The notes under the pieces are model-generated. The model saw only the letters and a program-made list of their open reading frames with translations. It searched no databases and had not been told where the DNA came from. From Actinomycetota bacterium (GTDB lineage: Bacteria; Actinomycetota; Actinomycetes; Mycobacteriales; Mycobacteriaceae): a DNA stretch of 64,000 nucleotides. The stretch lies in assembly GCA_018268465.1 (NCBI GenBank), contig JAFDWN010000012.1, forward strand, positions 32,949-96,948. The letters are read 5' to 3'. The first letter of the stretch is position 1. Each line of letters begins with the position of its first letter. Position numbers and translations under genes: made by a program. Positions 35,860 through 45,627 of the stretch are shown piece by piece.

Positions 35860-36851
35860 TCGAAGGCCTCCGGGGCCTGCGCATCCCGTTCGCCGGGCAC
35901 CTGACGGACTGGGGCTATGCGGCGGGCTGGCAGCTGGTGCGGGGTGTGCCCGAAGTGGTCGCCCGCAACGCGTTTCAGGCCGGGGCGACCTACGCGGCCC
36001 GCGGCGGCGGTCCCGCCCAGCTGCGCAGGAACCTCGCGCGTGTCCTCGGTGTGACGGCCGCCCAGGTGCCGGATGACCTGATTCATGCTTCGCTGGCCTC
36101 TTACGCCCGATACTGGCGGGAGGCGTTCCGGTTGCCTGCGATGGACCACAAGAAACTCGGCGAAGAACTATCCGTGCGCGACATCGAGCACGTCTGGGCC
36201 GCGCTCGAGGACGGCAGGGGCGCAGTGCTGGCATTGCCGCACAGCGGCAACTGGGATATGGCCGGTGTCTGGCTGGTGCAGAACTACGGCACCTTCACCA
36301 CCGTGGCCGAACGCCTCAAACCGGAATCGCTGTACACCCGCTTCCTGGCGTACCGCGAAAGCCTGGGGTTCGAGGTGCTGCCGCTTGCCGTGGGCGGGCC
36401 GGCGACGTCGGGGGCGGGGAATCGGCACCCCTACGAGGTGCTGTGCGAGCGGCTGGGCGACAACCGCGTGGTGTGCCTGATGGCCGAACGCGATCTCACC
36501 CGCACCGGCGTGCAGGTCGACTTCTTCGGTGAGCCGACCCGGATGCCCGCCGGCCCGGCGAAACTGGCCGTCGACACCGGTGCTGCGTTGCTGCCCGTGC
36601 ACTGCTGGTTCACCGACGACGGATGGGGTATGCGGGTGTTCCCGCCGCTGGACACCGAGTCGGGTGACGTCGCAGCGGTCACCCAGGCACTGGCGGATCG
36701 GTTCGCCACCAATATCGCCGCTCATCCCGCCGACTGGCACATGCTGCAGCCGCAATGGCTGGCCGATCTGTCCGACGAACGGCGCGCCCGCATCGAAGGC
36801 GACGAAGGCGACGATGACGCCGTGGGGCCGGCGGCGGGGTCGATGTCATGA
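35856..36851 (+). CDS. patA: PIM acyltransferase
   Basis: A 331-aa lipid A acyltransferase-like enzyme that acylates the mannose of PIM. Catalytic H-x4-D is seen in ALPHSGNWDMAG; further conserved ERLKPESLYTRFLAYRESLGFEVLPL and MAERDLTRTGVQVDFFGEP. GTG 35856 overlaps the pgsA stop (GTGA). Acts at the inner face of the plasma membrane. Orthologue of Rv2611c. Confidence 0.92.
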   Translation: MIEGLRGLRIPFAGHLTDWGYAAGWQLVRGVPEVVARNAFQAGATYAARGGGPAQLRRNLARVLGVTAAQVPDDLIHASLASYARYWREAFRLPAMDHKKLGEELSVRDIEHVWAALEDGRGAVLALPHSGNWDMAGVWLVQNYGTFTTVAERLKPESLYTRFLAYRESLGFEVLPLAVGGPATSGAGNRHPYEVLCERLGDNRVVCLMAERDLTRTGVQVDFFGEPTRMPAGPAKLAVDTGAALLPVHCWFTDDGWGMRVFPPLDTESGDVAAVTQALADRFATNIAAHPADWHMLQPQWLADLSDERRARIEGDEGDDDAVGPAAGSMS

Positions 36852-37978
36852 AGATCGGCATGGTGTGCCCGTACTCGTTCGACGTGCCCGGCGGCGTCCA
36901 GTCCCACGTACTGCAATTGGCCGAGGTGATGCGGGCGCGCGGGCATGACGTCAGCGTGTTGGCGCCGGCCTCGCCGGAGGCGCAGGCCCGCCTGCCGGAA
37001 TACGTGGTGTCCGGCGGCAAGGCCGTCCCGATTCCGTACAACGGTTCGGTGGCGCGCCTGCGGTTCGGTCCCGCTACCCACCGCAAGGTGAAAAAGTGGC
37101 TGTGCGAGGGCGATTTCGACGTACTGCACCTGCACGAGCCCAACGCGCCGAGTCTGTCGATGCTGGCGCTGCAGGCCGCCGAGGGCCCGATCGTCGCGAC
37201 CTTTCACACTTCCACCACCAAATCCCTGACGCTGTCGGTGTTCCAGGGCCTGTTGCGGCCGTTCCACGAGAAGATCGTCGGGCGCATCGCGGTGTCGGAC
37301 CTGGCGCGGCGCTGGCAGATGGAGGCGCTCGGCTCGGACGCCGTGGAGATCCCCAACGGTGTCGACGTCGGGGCGATCGCCGGGGCGCCGCGTCTGGACG
37401 GCTATCCGCGGCCCGGCCGGTCGGTGCTGTTCCTCGGCCGGTTCGACGAGCCGCGCAAGGGGATGGCGGTGCTGCTCGGGGCCCTGCCGGCCCTCGTCGA
37501 GCGGTTCCCCGGCATCGAAGTGCTGGTGGTGGGCCGCGGTGACGAGGACGAAGTGCGGGAGAAGGCCGGTGACCTGGCTGGTCACCTGCGTTTCCTGGGG
37601 CAGGCCGACGACGCGACGAAAGCTTCGGCGATGCGCAGCGCCGACGTGTACTGCGCACCCAACACCGGCGGGGAGAGCTTCGGCATCGTCCTCGTCGAAG
37701 CCATGGCGGCCGGGACGGCCGTGGTGGCCAGCGACCTGGACGCGTTCCGCAGGGTGCTGCTGGACGGAACCGCGGGCAGGTTGGTGGCGGTCGACGACTC
37801 GGCCGCGCTGGCCGCGGGACTGATCGATGTGCTGGAGGACGGTGCGGCGCGGCAGCGTTACGTCGAGGTCGCCACCGCCGCCGTCCGCCGCTACGACTGG
37901 CCGGTGGTGGCCGACCAGATCATGCGGGTCTACGAGACGGTCGCCGGGGCGGGTACCAAGGTCCAGGTGGCGAGCTGA
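36848..37978 (+). CDS. pimA: Phosphatidylinositol alpha-mannosyltransferase
   Basis: A 376-aa GT4-family enzyme that transfers mannose from GDP-mannose to the inositol of PI, the first PIM step. Motifs: GMVCPYSFDVPGGVQSHVLQ at the N-terminus, VLFLGRFDEPRKGM for nucleotide-sugar binding, and the E-x7-E element GESFGIVLVEAMAAGTAVV. Start ATG overlaps the patA stop (ATGA). Orthologue of Rv2610c. Confidence 0.95.
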   Translation: MKIGMVCPYSFDVPGGVQSHVLQLAEVMRARGHDVSVLAPASPEAQARLPEYVVSGGKAVPIPYNGSVARLRFGPATHRKVKKWLCEGDFDVLHLHEPNAPSLSMLALQAAEGPIVATFHTSTTKSLTLSVFQGLLRPFHEKIVGRIAVSDLARRWQMEALGSDAVEIPNGVDVGAIAGAPRLDGYPRPGRSVLFLGRFDEPRKGMAVLLGALPALVERFPGIEVLVVGRGDEDEVREKAGDLAGHLRFLGQADDATKASAMRSADVYCAPNTGGESFGIVLVEAMAAGTAVVASDLDAFRRVLLDGTAGRLVAVDDSAALAAGLIDVLEDGAARQRYVEVATAAVRRYDWPVVADQIMRVYETVAGAGTKVQVAS

Positions 37979-39189
37979 TGGTGACGTGGGTCGTGGTGGT
38001 CGCGCTCATCGTGGTGGTCGCGGTGGTGGTGCTGGTCGGCGCGTGGGCGTACCAGACCGCCAACCGGCTCGACCGCCTGCACGTGCGGTACGACCTGTCG
38101 TGGCAGGCGCTGGACAGCGCGCTGGCGCGCCGCGCGGTGGTGGCGCGCGCCGTCGCCGTCGACGCGTACCAGGGCGGGCCGCAGGGTGCCCGGCTGGCGG
38201 CGTTGGCCGACGCGGCCGAACGTTCTTCCCGTCCCGCGCGTGAGGCCGCCGAGAACGACCTGTCGGCGGCGCTGGCCCGCGTCGACCCCGCGTCGCTGCC
38301 GGTCGCGCTGATCGCCGAGCTGGCCGATGCCGAGGCGCGGGTGCTGCTGGCCCGCCGATTCCACAACGACGCCGTCCGCGACACGCTGGCGCTGCGGGAG
38401 CGCCCGGCCGTTCGGCTGCTGCGGTTGGGCGGCACCGCGGCGCTGCCGAGCTACTTCGAGATCGTCGAAAGGGCGGCCGGAGCCGGCTGGCCGGCGACAT
38501 CAGATGGGGGAGCCGGCTGGCCGGCGACGTCGGATGGGGGTGCCGGCTGGCCGGCGACATCGGATGGGGGTGCCGGCTGGCCGGCGACATCGGATGGGGG
38601 TGCCGGCTGGCCGGCGACATCGGATGGGGCGGGGCTCGTCCCTGCGGCGTCGGACGCGATATCCGCGCCGGTCGCACCGCTGGATCTGCGCACGTCGGCA
38701 CGGGTGGTCCTGCTCGACACCGACGGCGCGGTGCTGCTGCTGTGTGGATCCGATCCGGCCGCCGACCCGGGTACCGCGCCGCGGTGGTGGTTCACCGTCG
38801 GCGGCGCGGTCCAGGAGGGGGAGACGCTGCCCCAGACCGCGGCGCGGGAAGTGGCCGAGGAGACCGGCCTGTCCGTCGACCCGGCCGACATGATCGGACC
38901 GGTGTGGCGGCGTGAGGCGGTGTTCGACTTCAACGCGACGGTGATCCGCAGCGAGGAGCTGTTCTTCGTCCACCGCACCCGGCGGTTCGACCCCACCACC
39001 TCGGGTCAGACCGCGCTGGAACGCCGCTACATCCACGGCCACCGATGGTGCGACGCGGCGACGATCGGCGCGCTGGCCGCCGGCGGCGAGACGGTGTACC
39101 CGCTTCAGCTCGGCGAGCTGCTGGCGCAGGCCAACGCGCTGGCCGACGACGGCGGGCCGCCGACCGTGACCCTGCAATCGATTCGCTGA
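37978..39189 (+). CDS. Membrane-anchored Nudix hydrolase with tandem repeat linker
   Basis: A 403-aa protein starting within the pimA stop (TGATG). One N-terminal transmembrane helix (WVVVVALIVVVAVVVLVGAW), a helical domain to about residue 160, five 10-residue repeats GAGWPATSDG (residues about 168-217), then a Nudix domain. The Nudix box is perfect: G-AVQEG-E-TLPQTAA-REVAEETGL, so hydrolysis of a nucleoside diphosphate-linked substrate is expected. Equivalent to Rv2609c by position. The repeat section is probably a flexible spacer between membrane and catalytic domain. Confidence 0.88.
   Translation: MVTWVVVVALIVVVAVVVLVGAWAYQTANRLDRLHVRYDLSWQALDSALARRAVVARAVAVDAYQGGPQGARLAALADAAERSSRPAREAAENDLSAALARVDPASLPVALIAELADAEARVLLARRFHNDAVRDTLALRERPAVRLLRLGGTAALPSYFEIVERAAGAGWPATSDGGAGWPATSDGGAGWPATSDGGAGWPATSDGGAGWPATSDGAGLVPAASDAISAPVAPLDLRTSARVVLLDTDGAVLLLCGSDPAADPGTAPRWWFTVGGAVQEGETLPQTAAREVAEETGLSVDPADMIGPVWRREAVFDFNATVIRSEELFFVHRTRRFDPTTSGQTALERRYIHGHRWCDAATIGALAAGGETVYPLQLGELLAQANALADDGGPPTVTLQSIR
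38480..38629 (+). repeat. Five 30-bp tandem repeats inside the Nudix gene
   Basis: Five near-identical 30-bp units encode GAGWPATSDG each. Differences are a few bases (for example ACATCA versus ACGTCG). Length is a multiple of three, so changes in copy number keep the frame. This is an in-frame VNTR. Confidence 0.95.
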
Positions 39190-39220
39190 GCTGCGGATCA
39201 AACGGATTTGGCGGCCCCAC

Positions 39221-39226
39221 TAGACT
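39221..39226 (+). promoter_or_regulatory. Predicted -10 of pdxS
   Basis: TAGACT occurs 30 bp before GTG 39256 and fits the mycobacterial -10 TANNNT. No convincing -35 is visible. A GGAGGAG at 39243-39249 serves as the ribosome binding site. Confidence 0.4.
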
Positions 39227-39255
39227 GGTTTGGTCGTAATACGGAGGAGATAGCT

Positions 39256-40212
39256 GTGGATATCGTTGGTCAAGAGCGCAGCGACCGGGGATTTGACACC
39301 GCACCTGGATCGAACGGGTCGACCGGCGTGAGCCAGACGGGTACCGCGCGCGTGAAGCGCGGGATGGCCGAAATGCTCAAGGGTGGCGTCATCATGGACG
39401 TCGTCACGCCCGAACAGGCCCGTATCGCCGAGGCGGCCGGCGCGGTGGCGGTGATGGCGCTGGAGCGCGTTCCCGCCGATATTCGTGCCCAGGGCGGGGT
39501 GTCTCGGATGAGCGACCCGGACATGATCGAGGGGATCATCTCCGCGGTCACCATCCCGGTGATGGCCAAGGCGCGTATCGGGCATTTCGTCGAAGCGCAG
39601 ATCCTGCAGAGCCTCGGTGTGGACTACATCGACGAGTCCGAAGTGCTCACCCCCGCCGATTACAGCAACCACATCGACAAGTGGAAGTTCACGGTGCCGT
39701 TCGTGTGCGGGGCCACCAACCTCGGCGAGGCGCTGCGGCGTATCACCGAAGGCGCGGCGATGATCCGTTCCAAGGGTGAGGCGGGCACCGGGGACGTCTC
39801 CAACGCCACCACCCACATGCGCAAGATCGGCGGCGAGATCCGCAGGCTCACCTCGATGTCGGAGGACGAGTTGTATGTGGCGGCCAAGGAGTTGCAGGCG
39901 CCCTACGACCTGGTGGTCGAGGTGGCCAGGGCCGGCAAGCTTCCGGTGACGTTGTTCACCGCGGGTGGTATCGCCACCCCCGCGGACGCGGCGATGATGA
40001 TGCAGCTCGGCGCCGAAGGGGTGTTCGTGGGCTCGGGGATCTTCAAATCCGGCGATCCGGCGCAGCGGGGGGCGGCGATCGTCAAGGCCACCACCTTCTA
40101 CGACGATCCCGACGTGCTGGCCAAGGTGTCGCGCGGACTCGGGGAGGCCATGGTGGGTATCAACGTGGAGGACATCGCGGCCCCGCACCGGCTGGCCGAA
40201 CGCGGCTGGTAG
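39256..40212 (+). CDS. pdxS: Pyridoxal 5'-phosphate synthase, PdxS subunit
   Basis: A 318-aa synthase that assembles PLP from ribose 5-phosphate, glyceraldehyde 3-phosphate and ammonia delivered by PdxT. Conserved: [66 protein letters not shown] and [10 protein letters not shown]. The start is GTG 39256 with a strong GGAGGAG upstream. First gene of pdxS-tesB-pdxT. Orthologue of Rv2606c. Confidence 0.96.
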   Translation: MDIVGQERSDRGFDTAPGSNGSTGVSQTGTARVKRGMAEMLKGGVIMDVVTPEQARIAEAAGAVAVMALERVPADIRAQGGVSRMSDPDMIEGIISAVTIPVMAKARIGHFVEAQILQSLGVDYIDESEVLTPADYSNHIDKWKFTVPFVCGATNLGEALRRITEGAAMIRSKGEAGTGDVSNATTHMRKIGGEIRRLTSMSEDELYVAAKELQAPYDLVVEVARAGKLPVTLFTAGGIATPADAAMMMQLGAEGVFVGSGIFKSGDPAQRGAAIVKATTFYDDPDVLAKVSRGLGEAMVGINVEDIAAPHRLAERGW

Positions 40213-40227
40213 GCAGAACACATCTCG

Positions 40228-41073
40228 ATGGCGATCGAGCAGATCCTCGATCTCGAGCAACTCGAGGTCAACATCTACCGCGGCAGTGTGTTCAGCCTTC
40301 AATCGCAAACCGCCCAGCGCACATTCGGCGGTCACGTCGCGGGCCAGGCGCTGGTGTCGGCGGTCCGCACGGTCGACCCGCGCTATCAGGTGCATTCGCT
40401 GCACGGGTATTTCCTGCGGCCGGGCGATCCGAAGACGCCGACGGTGTTCCTGGTCGAACGGGTGCGCGACGGTGGGTCGTTCGCCACCAGGCAGGTCAGC
40501 GCGGTGCAGCACGGCGAGACGATCTTCCACATGTCGGCGTCGTTCCAGACCGACCAGGACGGCATCCACCATCAGGACGCGATGCCGAGTGCGCCCGAAC
40601 CGCTCGACGTGCCCGATGTCACCAGCATGACGGCGTTCGACGAGGAAGCCTTCAAGGCCTTCCAGGAGTGGGATCTGCGGCGGGTCCCGCGGGAGCAGAT
40701 CGTGCGGGTCCCCGGTCTGGCCGCCCAGCAGCAGGTGTGGTTCCGTCATCGCGACCCGCTGCCCGACGATCCGGTGCTGCACATCTGCGCGCTGGCCTAT
40801 ATGAGCGATCTGACCCTGCTGGGGACCGCCTGGTCGGTGCATCCACAGGAGAAGGACCACCTGCAGGTGGCGTCGCTGGACCACGCGCTGTGGTTCATGC
40901 GGCCGTTCCGGGCCGACGAATGGCTGCTCTACGACCAGTCCTCGCCGTCGGCGTGCGGCGGGCGCGCGCTGACGCAGGGCAAGATCTACAACCAGTACGG
41001 CGAGATGGTCGCCGCGGTGATGCAGGAGGGCCTCACCCGCTACCAGCGCAACTTCAGCCCGGCGGCGCGGTGA
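40228..41073 (+). CDS. tesB: Acyl-CoA thioesterase II
   Basis: A 281-aa double-hotdog thioesterase: [19 protein letters not shown] in the first hotdog and [20 protein letters not shown] in the second, both with TesB signatures, and catalytic Asp/Gln/Thr regions near LDHALWF and [11 protein letters not shown]. It lies between pdxS and pdxT, as in other mycobacteria (Rv2605c). Cytosolic; hydrolyses acyl-CoA to free acid and CoA. Confidence 0.94.
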   Translation: MAIEQILDLEQLEVNIYRGSVFSLQSQTAQRTFGGHVAGQALVSAVRTVDPRYQVHSLHGYFLRPGDPKTPTVFLVERVRDGGSFATRQVSAVQHGETIFHMSASFQTDQDGIHHQDAMPSAPEPLDVPDVTSMTAFDEEAFKAFQEWDLRRVPREQIVRVPGLAAQQQVWFRHRDPLPDDPVLHICALAYMSDLTLLGTAWSVHPQEKDHLQVASLDHALWFMRPFRADEWLLYDQSSPSACGGRALTQGKIYNQYGEMVAAVMQEGLTRYQRNFSPAAR

Positions 41074-41675
41074 GCACACCGCCCGCGCCGCGCGTGGGTG
41101 TCCTGGCGCTGCAGGGCGATACCCGCGAGCATCTGGCCGCGCTGCGCGCGGCGGGTGCCGAGGCCTGCACGGTGCGCCGCCGTGGCGAGCTGGACAGCGT
41201 CGATGCCCTGGTGATCCCCGGCGGCGAATCCACCACCATGAGTCATCTGCTGCGGGAGTTCGAACTGCTCGAACCGCTGCGCGCCCGGCTGGCTGAGGGG
41301 ATGCCCGCCTACGGGTCGTGTGCGGGCATGATCCTGCTGGCCTCGGAGATCCTCGACGCCGGCGCGCCCGGACGCGAGGCCGCCCCACTCAAGGCGATCG
41401 ATATGACGGTCCGGCGCAATGCCTTTGGCCGCCAAGTGGATTCGTTCGAGGGGGATATCGTCTTCGACGGGCTGGACGAGCCGGTGCACGCGGTGTTCAT
41501 CCGCGCGCCCTGGGTCGAGCGGGTGGGTCCCGACGTCGAGGTGCTCGCCCGCGCAGGCGGGCATGTCGTCGCGGTCCGGCAGGGCGCGACGATGGCCACG
41601 GCGTTCCATCCCGAGATGACCGGCGACCGGCGGATCCACGCGTTGTTCGTCGACCTCGTGATGTCGGCGCGCTGA
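41070..41675 (+). CDS. pdxT: Pyridoxal 5'-phosphate synthase, PdxT glutaminase subunit
   Basis: A 201-aa class I glutamine amidotransferase that feeds ammonia to PdxS. Motifs: [22 protein letters not shown], nucleophile Cys in [12 protein letters not shown], and catalytic His in [16 protein letters not shown] 41070 overlaps the tesB stop (GTGA). Orthologue of Rv2604c. Confidence 0.95.
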   Translation: MSTPPAPRVGVLALQGDTREHLAALRAAGAEACTVRRRGELDSVDALVIPGGESTTMSHLLREFELLEPLRARLAEGMPAYGSCAGMILLASEILDAGAPGREAAPLKAIDMTVRRNAFGRQVDSFEGDIVFDGLDEPVHAVFIRAPWVERVGPDVEVLARAGGHVVAVRQGATMATAFHPEMTGDRRIHALFVDLVMSAR

Positions 41676-41676
41676 C

Positions 41677-43266
41677 GTGGACGCACCGTCGACGAGAGCA
41701 CCGAGATCTTCGACGACGGGCGCGGAGGCGATGGCGCGCACTCTCGTCGGCGGCGGCGTCGACGTGTGCTTCGCCAACCCCGGCACCTCGGAGATGCACT
41801 TCGTGGCCGCCCTCGACTCGGTGCCCGAGATGCGGGGCGTCCTTGCGCTGTTCGAGGGTGTCGCCACCGGCGCAGCCGACGGTTATGCCCGCATCGCCGA
41901 TCGGCCCGCGGCGGTGCTGCTGCACCTCGGTCCCGGTCTGGGCAACGGCCTGGCCAACCTGCACAACGCCAGAAGAGCCGGCGTGCCGATGGTCCTCGTG
42001 GTCGGTGACCACGCCACCTATCACAAGGCCTATGACGCGCCGCTGGAGTCGGACATCGACGCCGTCGCCGCGACGGTGTCGGGCTGGGTGCGCCGCACCG
42101 GGCGGACCGCCGACGTCGCCGCGGACACCGCGGCGGCCATCGCCCACGCCCGGTCCGCCCGCCAGATCGCCACGCTCATCCTGCCCGCCGACGTGTCGTG
42201 GAGCGACGGCGCCGAACCGGTACCGGCGCTTACGCCACCGGCACCCACCACCGCCGCCGCTGCCGGGGCGCTCGACGCCGCCGCTGCCGCGTTGACGTCC
42301 GGTGCGTCCGCGGTGCTGCTGATCGGCGGCGATGCCACCCGCGACGGCGGGCTGCGCGACGGTGCGCGCATCGTCGCCGGCACTGGGGCGCGGTGGTTCT
42401 GCGAGACCTTCCCGACGCGGCTGGCCCGTGGGGCCGGGGTACCCGCCGTCGAGCGGCTCGCCTACCTGGCCGAGGGAGCCGAGGCCCAGTTGGCGGGCGC
42501 ACAACACCTGATCCTCGCGGGGGCCCGCGCGCCGGTGTCGTTCTTCGGCTATCCGGGCCGGCCCAGCGACCTGGTGCCGCCCGGATGCCAGGTCCACACG
42601 CTGTCGGGGCCGCAGGGCGCCGCCGCCGCGCTGGCGGCGCTGGCCGACGCCGTCGCACCGGGTGTCGCCGCGCCGGTGGCCGACGCGGTACGGCCGGACC
42701 TGCCGACGGGCCCGCTGACCGCGGCGTCGGTCGCCGCAGTGGTCGGCGCGCTGCTGCCCGAACACGCGATCGTCGTCGACGAGGGCAACACCGCCGGTTT
42801 CCTGCTGCCGCAGGCGACGGCGGGCGCTCCAGCCCACGACTGGCTGACGCTGACCGGCGGGGCGATCGGCTACGGAATGCCCGCCGCGGTCGGCGCCGCG
42901 ATTGCCGCCCCCGAGCGTCCCGTGCTGTCGCTGCAGGCCGACGGGTCGGCGATGTACACCGTGTCGGCACTGTGGACCCAGGCGCGCGAGGGGCTTGACG
43001 TCACCACGGTGGTCTACAACAACGGGGCCTACGACATCCTGCGGCTGGAGCTGCAGCGGGTCCGTGCGGGTGCGCCAGGACCGACGGCGGCGCGTCTGCT
43101 CGACCTGGGCAATCCGGCGCTGGACTTCGTCAGCCTCGCCGAAGGCATGGGTGTGCCCGCCTGCCGGGCCACCACCGCCGAGGACCTGTCCACCGCGCTG
43201 GGCCGCGCCTCGGCCGAGCCGGGCCCGCACCTGATCGAGGCCGTTATACCGTCCATGCTGGGCTGA
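41677..43266 (+). CDS. Thiamine-pyrophosphate enzyme, acetolactate synthase-like
   Basis: A 529-aa ThDP enzyme: PYR domain beginning GAEAMARTLVGGGVDVCFANPGTSEMHFVAALD with the catalytic Glu in LFEGVATGAADGYAR, a central domain, and a PP domain with the GDG-type motif (LQADGSAMYTVSALWTQAREGLDVTTVVYNNGAYDIL). Best match in memory is the IlvX/acetolactate synthase large-subunit homologue group; benzoylformate-type decarboxylases are also possible. The gene starts 2 bp after pdxT; ATG 41731 is an alternative start. Confidence 0.85.
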   Translation: MDAPSTRAPRSSTTGAEAMARTLVGGGVDVCFANPGTSEMHFVAALDSVPEMRGVLALFEGVATGAADGYARIADRPAAVLLHLGPGLGNGLANLHNARRAGVPMVLVVGDHATYHKAYDAPLESDIDAVAATVSGWVRRTGRTADVAADTAAAIAHARSARQIATLILPADVSWSDGAEPVPALTPPAPTTAAAAGALDAAAAALTSGASAVLLIGGDATRDGGLRDGARIVAGTGARWFCETFPTRLARGAGVPAVERLAYLAEGAEAQLAGAQHLILAGARAPVSFFGYPGRPSDLVPPGCQVHTLSGPQGAAAALAALADAVAPGVAAPVADAVRPDLPTGPLTAASVAAVVGALLPEHAIVVDEGNTAGFLLPQATAGAPAHDWLTLTGGAIGYGMPAAVGAAIAAPERPVLSLQADGSAMYTVSALWTQAREGLDVTTVVYNNGAYDILRLELQRVRAGAPGPTAARLLDLGNPALDFVSLAEGMGVPACRATTAEDLSTALGRASAEPGPHLIEAVIPSMLG

Positions 43267-43321
43267 TTCGGCGGTTGACGCCGTCCGGCCCGCCACCGCC
43301 GGCCCGCGTAGGCTTCGCGGG

Positions 43322-43639
43322 ATGGCCAGTTCCCGTCATGTCACCCGGCCGCCGTCGCCGACCGACTGGGCCACCCCGTGGATCCAGCTGTGTGAGATCG
43401 CCTGTACCGCACCCGTGGTGATCGGATACCGGACGGCGCGGATGCTCACCGGCGGATGGCCGCCGAACGCGCGCGACCGCCGCGAATACCGGCGGATGTG
43501 GCAGGAGAAGGTCCAAGCCTTTACGCAGGCGGCGATGGCCGCGGCGACAGCCCCGCCGGGACCGGTGGCGGCGGCGCGGGCGCTCACCCCGGTGCGACGT
43601 CGGGTGCGCCACAACGCGCGGCGGCTGTCCCGCGGGTGA
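43322..43639 (+). CDS. Small helical protein of unknown function
   Basis: A 105-aa protein with an amphipathic N-terminal helix region (PTDWATPWIQLCEIACTAPVVIGYRTARML), an arginine-rich middle (ARDRREYRRMWQEKVQAFTQA) and a basic C-terminus (RRRVRHNARRLSRG). The pattern is reminiscent of phasin or granule-associated proteins, but the match is weak. The ATG has no strong SD. Confidence 0.6.
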   Translation: MASSRHVTRPPSPTDWATPWIQLCEIACTAPVVIGYRTARMLTGGWPPNARDRREYRRMWQEKVQAFTQAAMAAATAPPGPVAAARALTPVRRRVRHNARRLSRG

Positions 43640-43699
43640 ACCCGTGATCGGCCGGCCCGCTGCGGCGCGTCGCCGGTGGTATCGGTTGACCCGGACCCG

Positions 43700-44284
43700 C
43701 TAATCCTCGACCGTGACGGCGATCTCGTTGCGGCGCCGGAAGGGTATGGTCCACGGCGGATCGTAGAACCACGCAGTGGGCGTGCCGACCGGGTGGAACC
43801 CGACCGCGCGCAGCGTTGCGAGGAGCTGCTCGGTGCGTGCGGCGACGGCGTCGGGGCCGCGGTCGCCGGTGAACCGCAGGACGGCCGTCGATTCGGCGGG
43901 CAGGGAGACGAGGCGGACCCGTTCGTCATCCGGTGCGGGCAGCCTGTCCATCGCCCGGCTCGCCGGCATGAAGAACCGGATGATCCAGCCTTCGTCACCC
44001 TCGTAGGACTGGGCGACGGGTGCGGTCATCGCGATCCGGCTGTCGCGGTGGTTGCCGCCGAAGATGTAGCCCGCCAATCGGCGGAAACCGACAGTGCGCG
44101 CCGCCTCTTCCGTTGCTGCGACAGTGGTTTCGGCGGCGATACGGGGGCCGTAGCGGCGGACCTCCACGCCGTCTATGAGAGGTTGGACGGTGTAGCTCGG
44201 CCCTTCGGTACCCACGCGAATGCCGGCCAGCGACAAGACCGATTCGACGAGCTGCGTCGCCATGGTTCGGATACCGTTCAACAC
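43700..44284 (-). CDS. SOUL family heme-binding protein
   Basis: A 194-aa SOUL-domain protein: YTVQPLIDGVEVRRYGPRIAAET, FRRLAGYIFGGNHRDSRIAMTAPVAQ, and IIRFFMPASRAMDRLPAPDD are typical. Such proteins bind or buffer heme. GTG 44284 is chosen for its AAGGGAG 6 nt upstream; ATG 44263 is the alternative. Confidence 0.87.
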   Translation of the reverse strand: MLNGIRTMATQLVESVLSLAGIRVGTEGPSYTVQPLIDGVEVRRYGPRIAAETTVAATEEAARTVGFRRLAGYIFGGNHRDSRIAMTAPVAQSYEGDEGWIIRFFMPASRAMDRLPAPDDERVRLVSLPAESTAVLRFTGDRGPDAVAARTEQLLATLRAVGFHPVGTPTAWFYDPPWTIPFRRRNEIAVTVED

Positions 44285-44447
44285 CACGCACTCCCTTGTG
44301 CTGCCCTTCGGCGGCCGCGGCCGGCATCTTTCGCCACTGGCCGTCGTGAGCGTCGCCGATAAGAGTGGTTCGTAGCCGCTGCGCCCGCGGATGGGCGCAA
44401 TCACCGACCAGCGGTGGCGCGGGCCCTGCCCACCCGCGTCGAGCCAG

Positions 44448-44453
44448 TAGACT
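44448..44453 (+). promoter_or_regulatory. Predicted -10 of the yebC gene
   Basis: TAGACT lies 40 bp before ATG 44494, the same hexamer seen before pdxS. No clear -35. Confidence 0.35.
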
Positions 44454-44493
44454 CGTCGGGTTACACACGGACGCAGAAAGTGAGTACTGCCCG

Positions 44494-45249
44494 ATGAGCG
44501 GCCATTCCAAGTGGGCCACCACCAAGCACAAGAAGGCCGTCATCGACGCGCGGCGCGGCAAGATGTTCGCCAAGTTGATCAAGAACATCGAGGTCGCCGC
44601 GCGCGTCGGCGGCGGTGACCCGGGCGGCAACCCGACGCTGTACGACGCCATCCAGAAGGCCAAGAAGAGCTCGGTGCCCAACGACAACATCGAGCGCGCC
44701 CGCAAGCGCGGCAGCGGCGAGGAAGCCGGCGGCGCCGACTGGCAGAACATCACCTACGAGGGTTACGGCCCCAACGGCGTGGCGGTGCTCGTCGAATGCC
44801 TCACCGACAACCGCAACCGCGCCGCCGGCGAGGTGCGGGTCGCCATGACCCGTAACGGCGGCAACATGGCCGATCCCGGCTCGGTGTCCTACCTGTTCTC
44901 CCGCAAGGGTGTCGTCACCCTGGAGAAGAACAGCCTGTCCGAGGACGACGTGCTGCTCGCGGTCCTGGAGGCCGGCGCCGAGGAGGTCAACGATCTCGGC
45001 GACTCATTCGAGATCATCTCCGAACCGGGCGATCTGGTGGCCGTGCGCACTGCGCTGCAGGACGCCGGCATCGACTACGACTCCGCGGAAGCCAGCTTCC
45101 AGCCGTCGGTGACGGTTCCGGTAGATCTCGAGGCCGCCCGCAAGGTACTGAAACTCGTCGACGCGCTGGAGGACAGCGACGACGTGCAGGACGTCTACAC
45201 CAATATCGACATCCCCGACGACGTCGCCGCCCAACTCGACGAGGACTGA
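44494..45249 (+). CDS. yebC: YebC/PmpR-family protein
   Basis: A 251-aa protein with the invariant N-terminus [25 protein letters not shown] and [18 protein letters not shown]. YebC family members have been described as transcriptional regulators and, more recently, as factors that help ribosomes through proline stretches. Conserved position in mycobacteria (Rv2603c), upstream of ruvC in many of them. Confidence 0.94.
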   Translation: MSGHSKWATTKHKKAVIDARRGKMFAKLIKNIEVAARVGGGDPGGNPTLYDAIQKAKKSSVPNDNIERARKRGSGEEAGGADWQNITYEGYGPNGVAVLVECLTDNRNRAAGEVRVAMTRNGGNMADPGSVSYLFSRKGVVTLEKNSLSEDDVLLAVLEAGAEEVNDLGDSFEIISEPGDLVAVRTALQDAGIDYDSAEASFQPSVTVPVDLEAARKVLKLVDALEDSDDVQDVYTNIDIPDDVAAQLDED

Positions 45250-45251
45250 CC

Positions 45252-45500
45252 TCAGCCTTCGGCGACGGGCAGCGGCCCGGGTTCGGGGTGACGACGCGAG
45301 TCGACGGCAAAGCAGGCCAGGCCGCCGCAGAACGCCGCCAGTGCCAGGGCCGCGGCACCCATCGTGACGGCCATACTCGTGCCGGCGATGGCGCCGAGGC
45401 TCACCGCGAGCGCGGGCAGCGCGGTGAGGATCAGGAACAGCCCGACGGTTCTGATGGCCTCCCCGGCGGAATCGCCGGGGGTGGGGGTGCGGTCGCGCAT
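45252..45500 (-). CDS. Small two-helix membrane protein
   Basis: An 82-aa protein with two hydrophobic segments (TVGLFLILTALPALAVSLGAIAG and VTMGAAALALAAFCGGLACFAV) and a basic tail. A minus-strand AAAGGGAACCG precedes ATG 45500. Function unknown. Ends 3 bp from the convergent yebC. Confidence 0.72.
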   Translation of the reverse strand: MRDRTPTPGDSAGEAIRTVGLFLILTALPALAVSLGAIAGTSMAVTMGAAALALAAFCGGLACFAVDSRRHPEPGPLPVAEG

Positions 45501-45627
45501 CGGTTCCCTTTCGTCGGGCCCTCGCTGGGTGCGTCTCAGATACCCGCCCGCGGTTCGGAGGAAACGCCGCCCCTGGCTGTCGTCGGCGTCCACACCGCCA
45601 TAATCGCGGCGGCCGGCACCGGTGCGC

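Noticed and set aside
38480-38629. Possible CRISPR array
   Set aside because: Units are directly adjacent without spacers and encode an in-frame peptide repeat.
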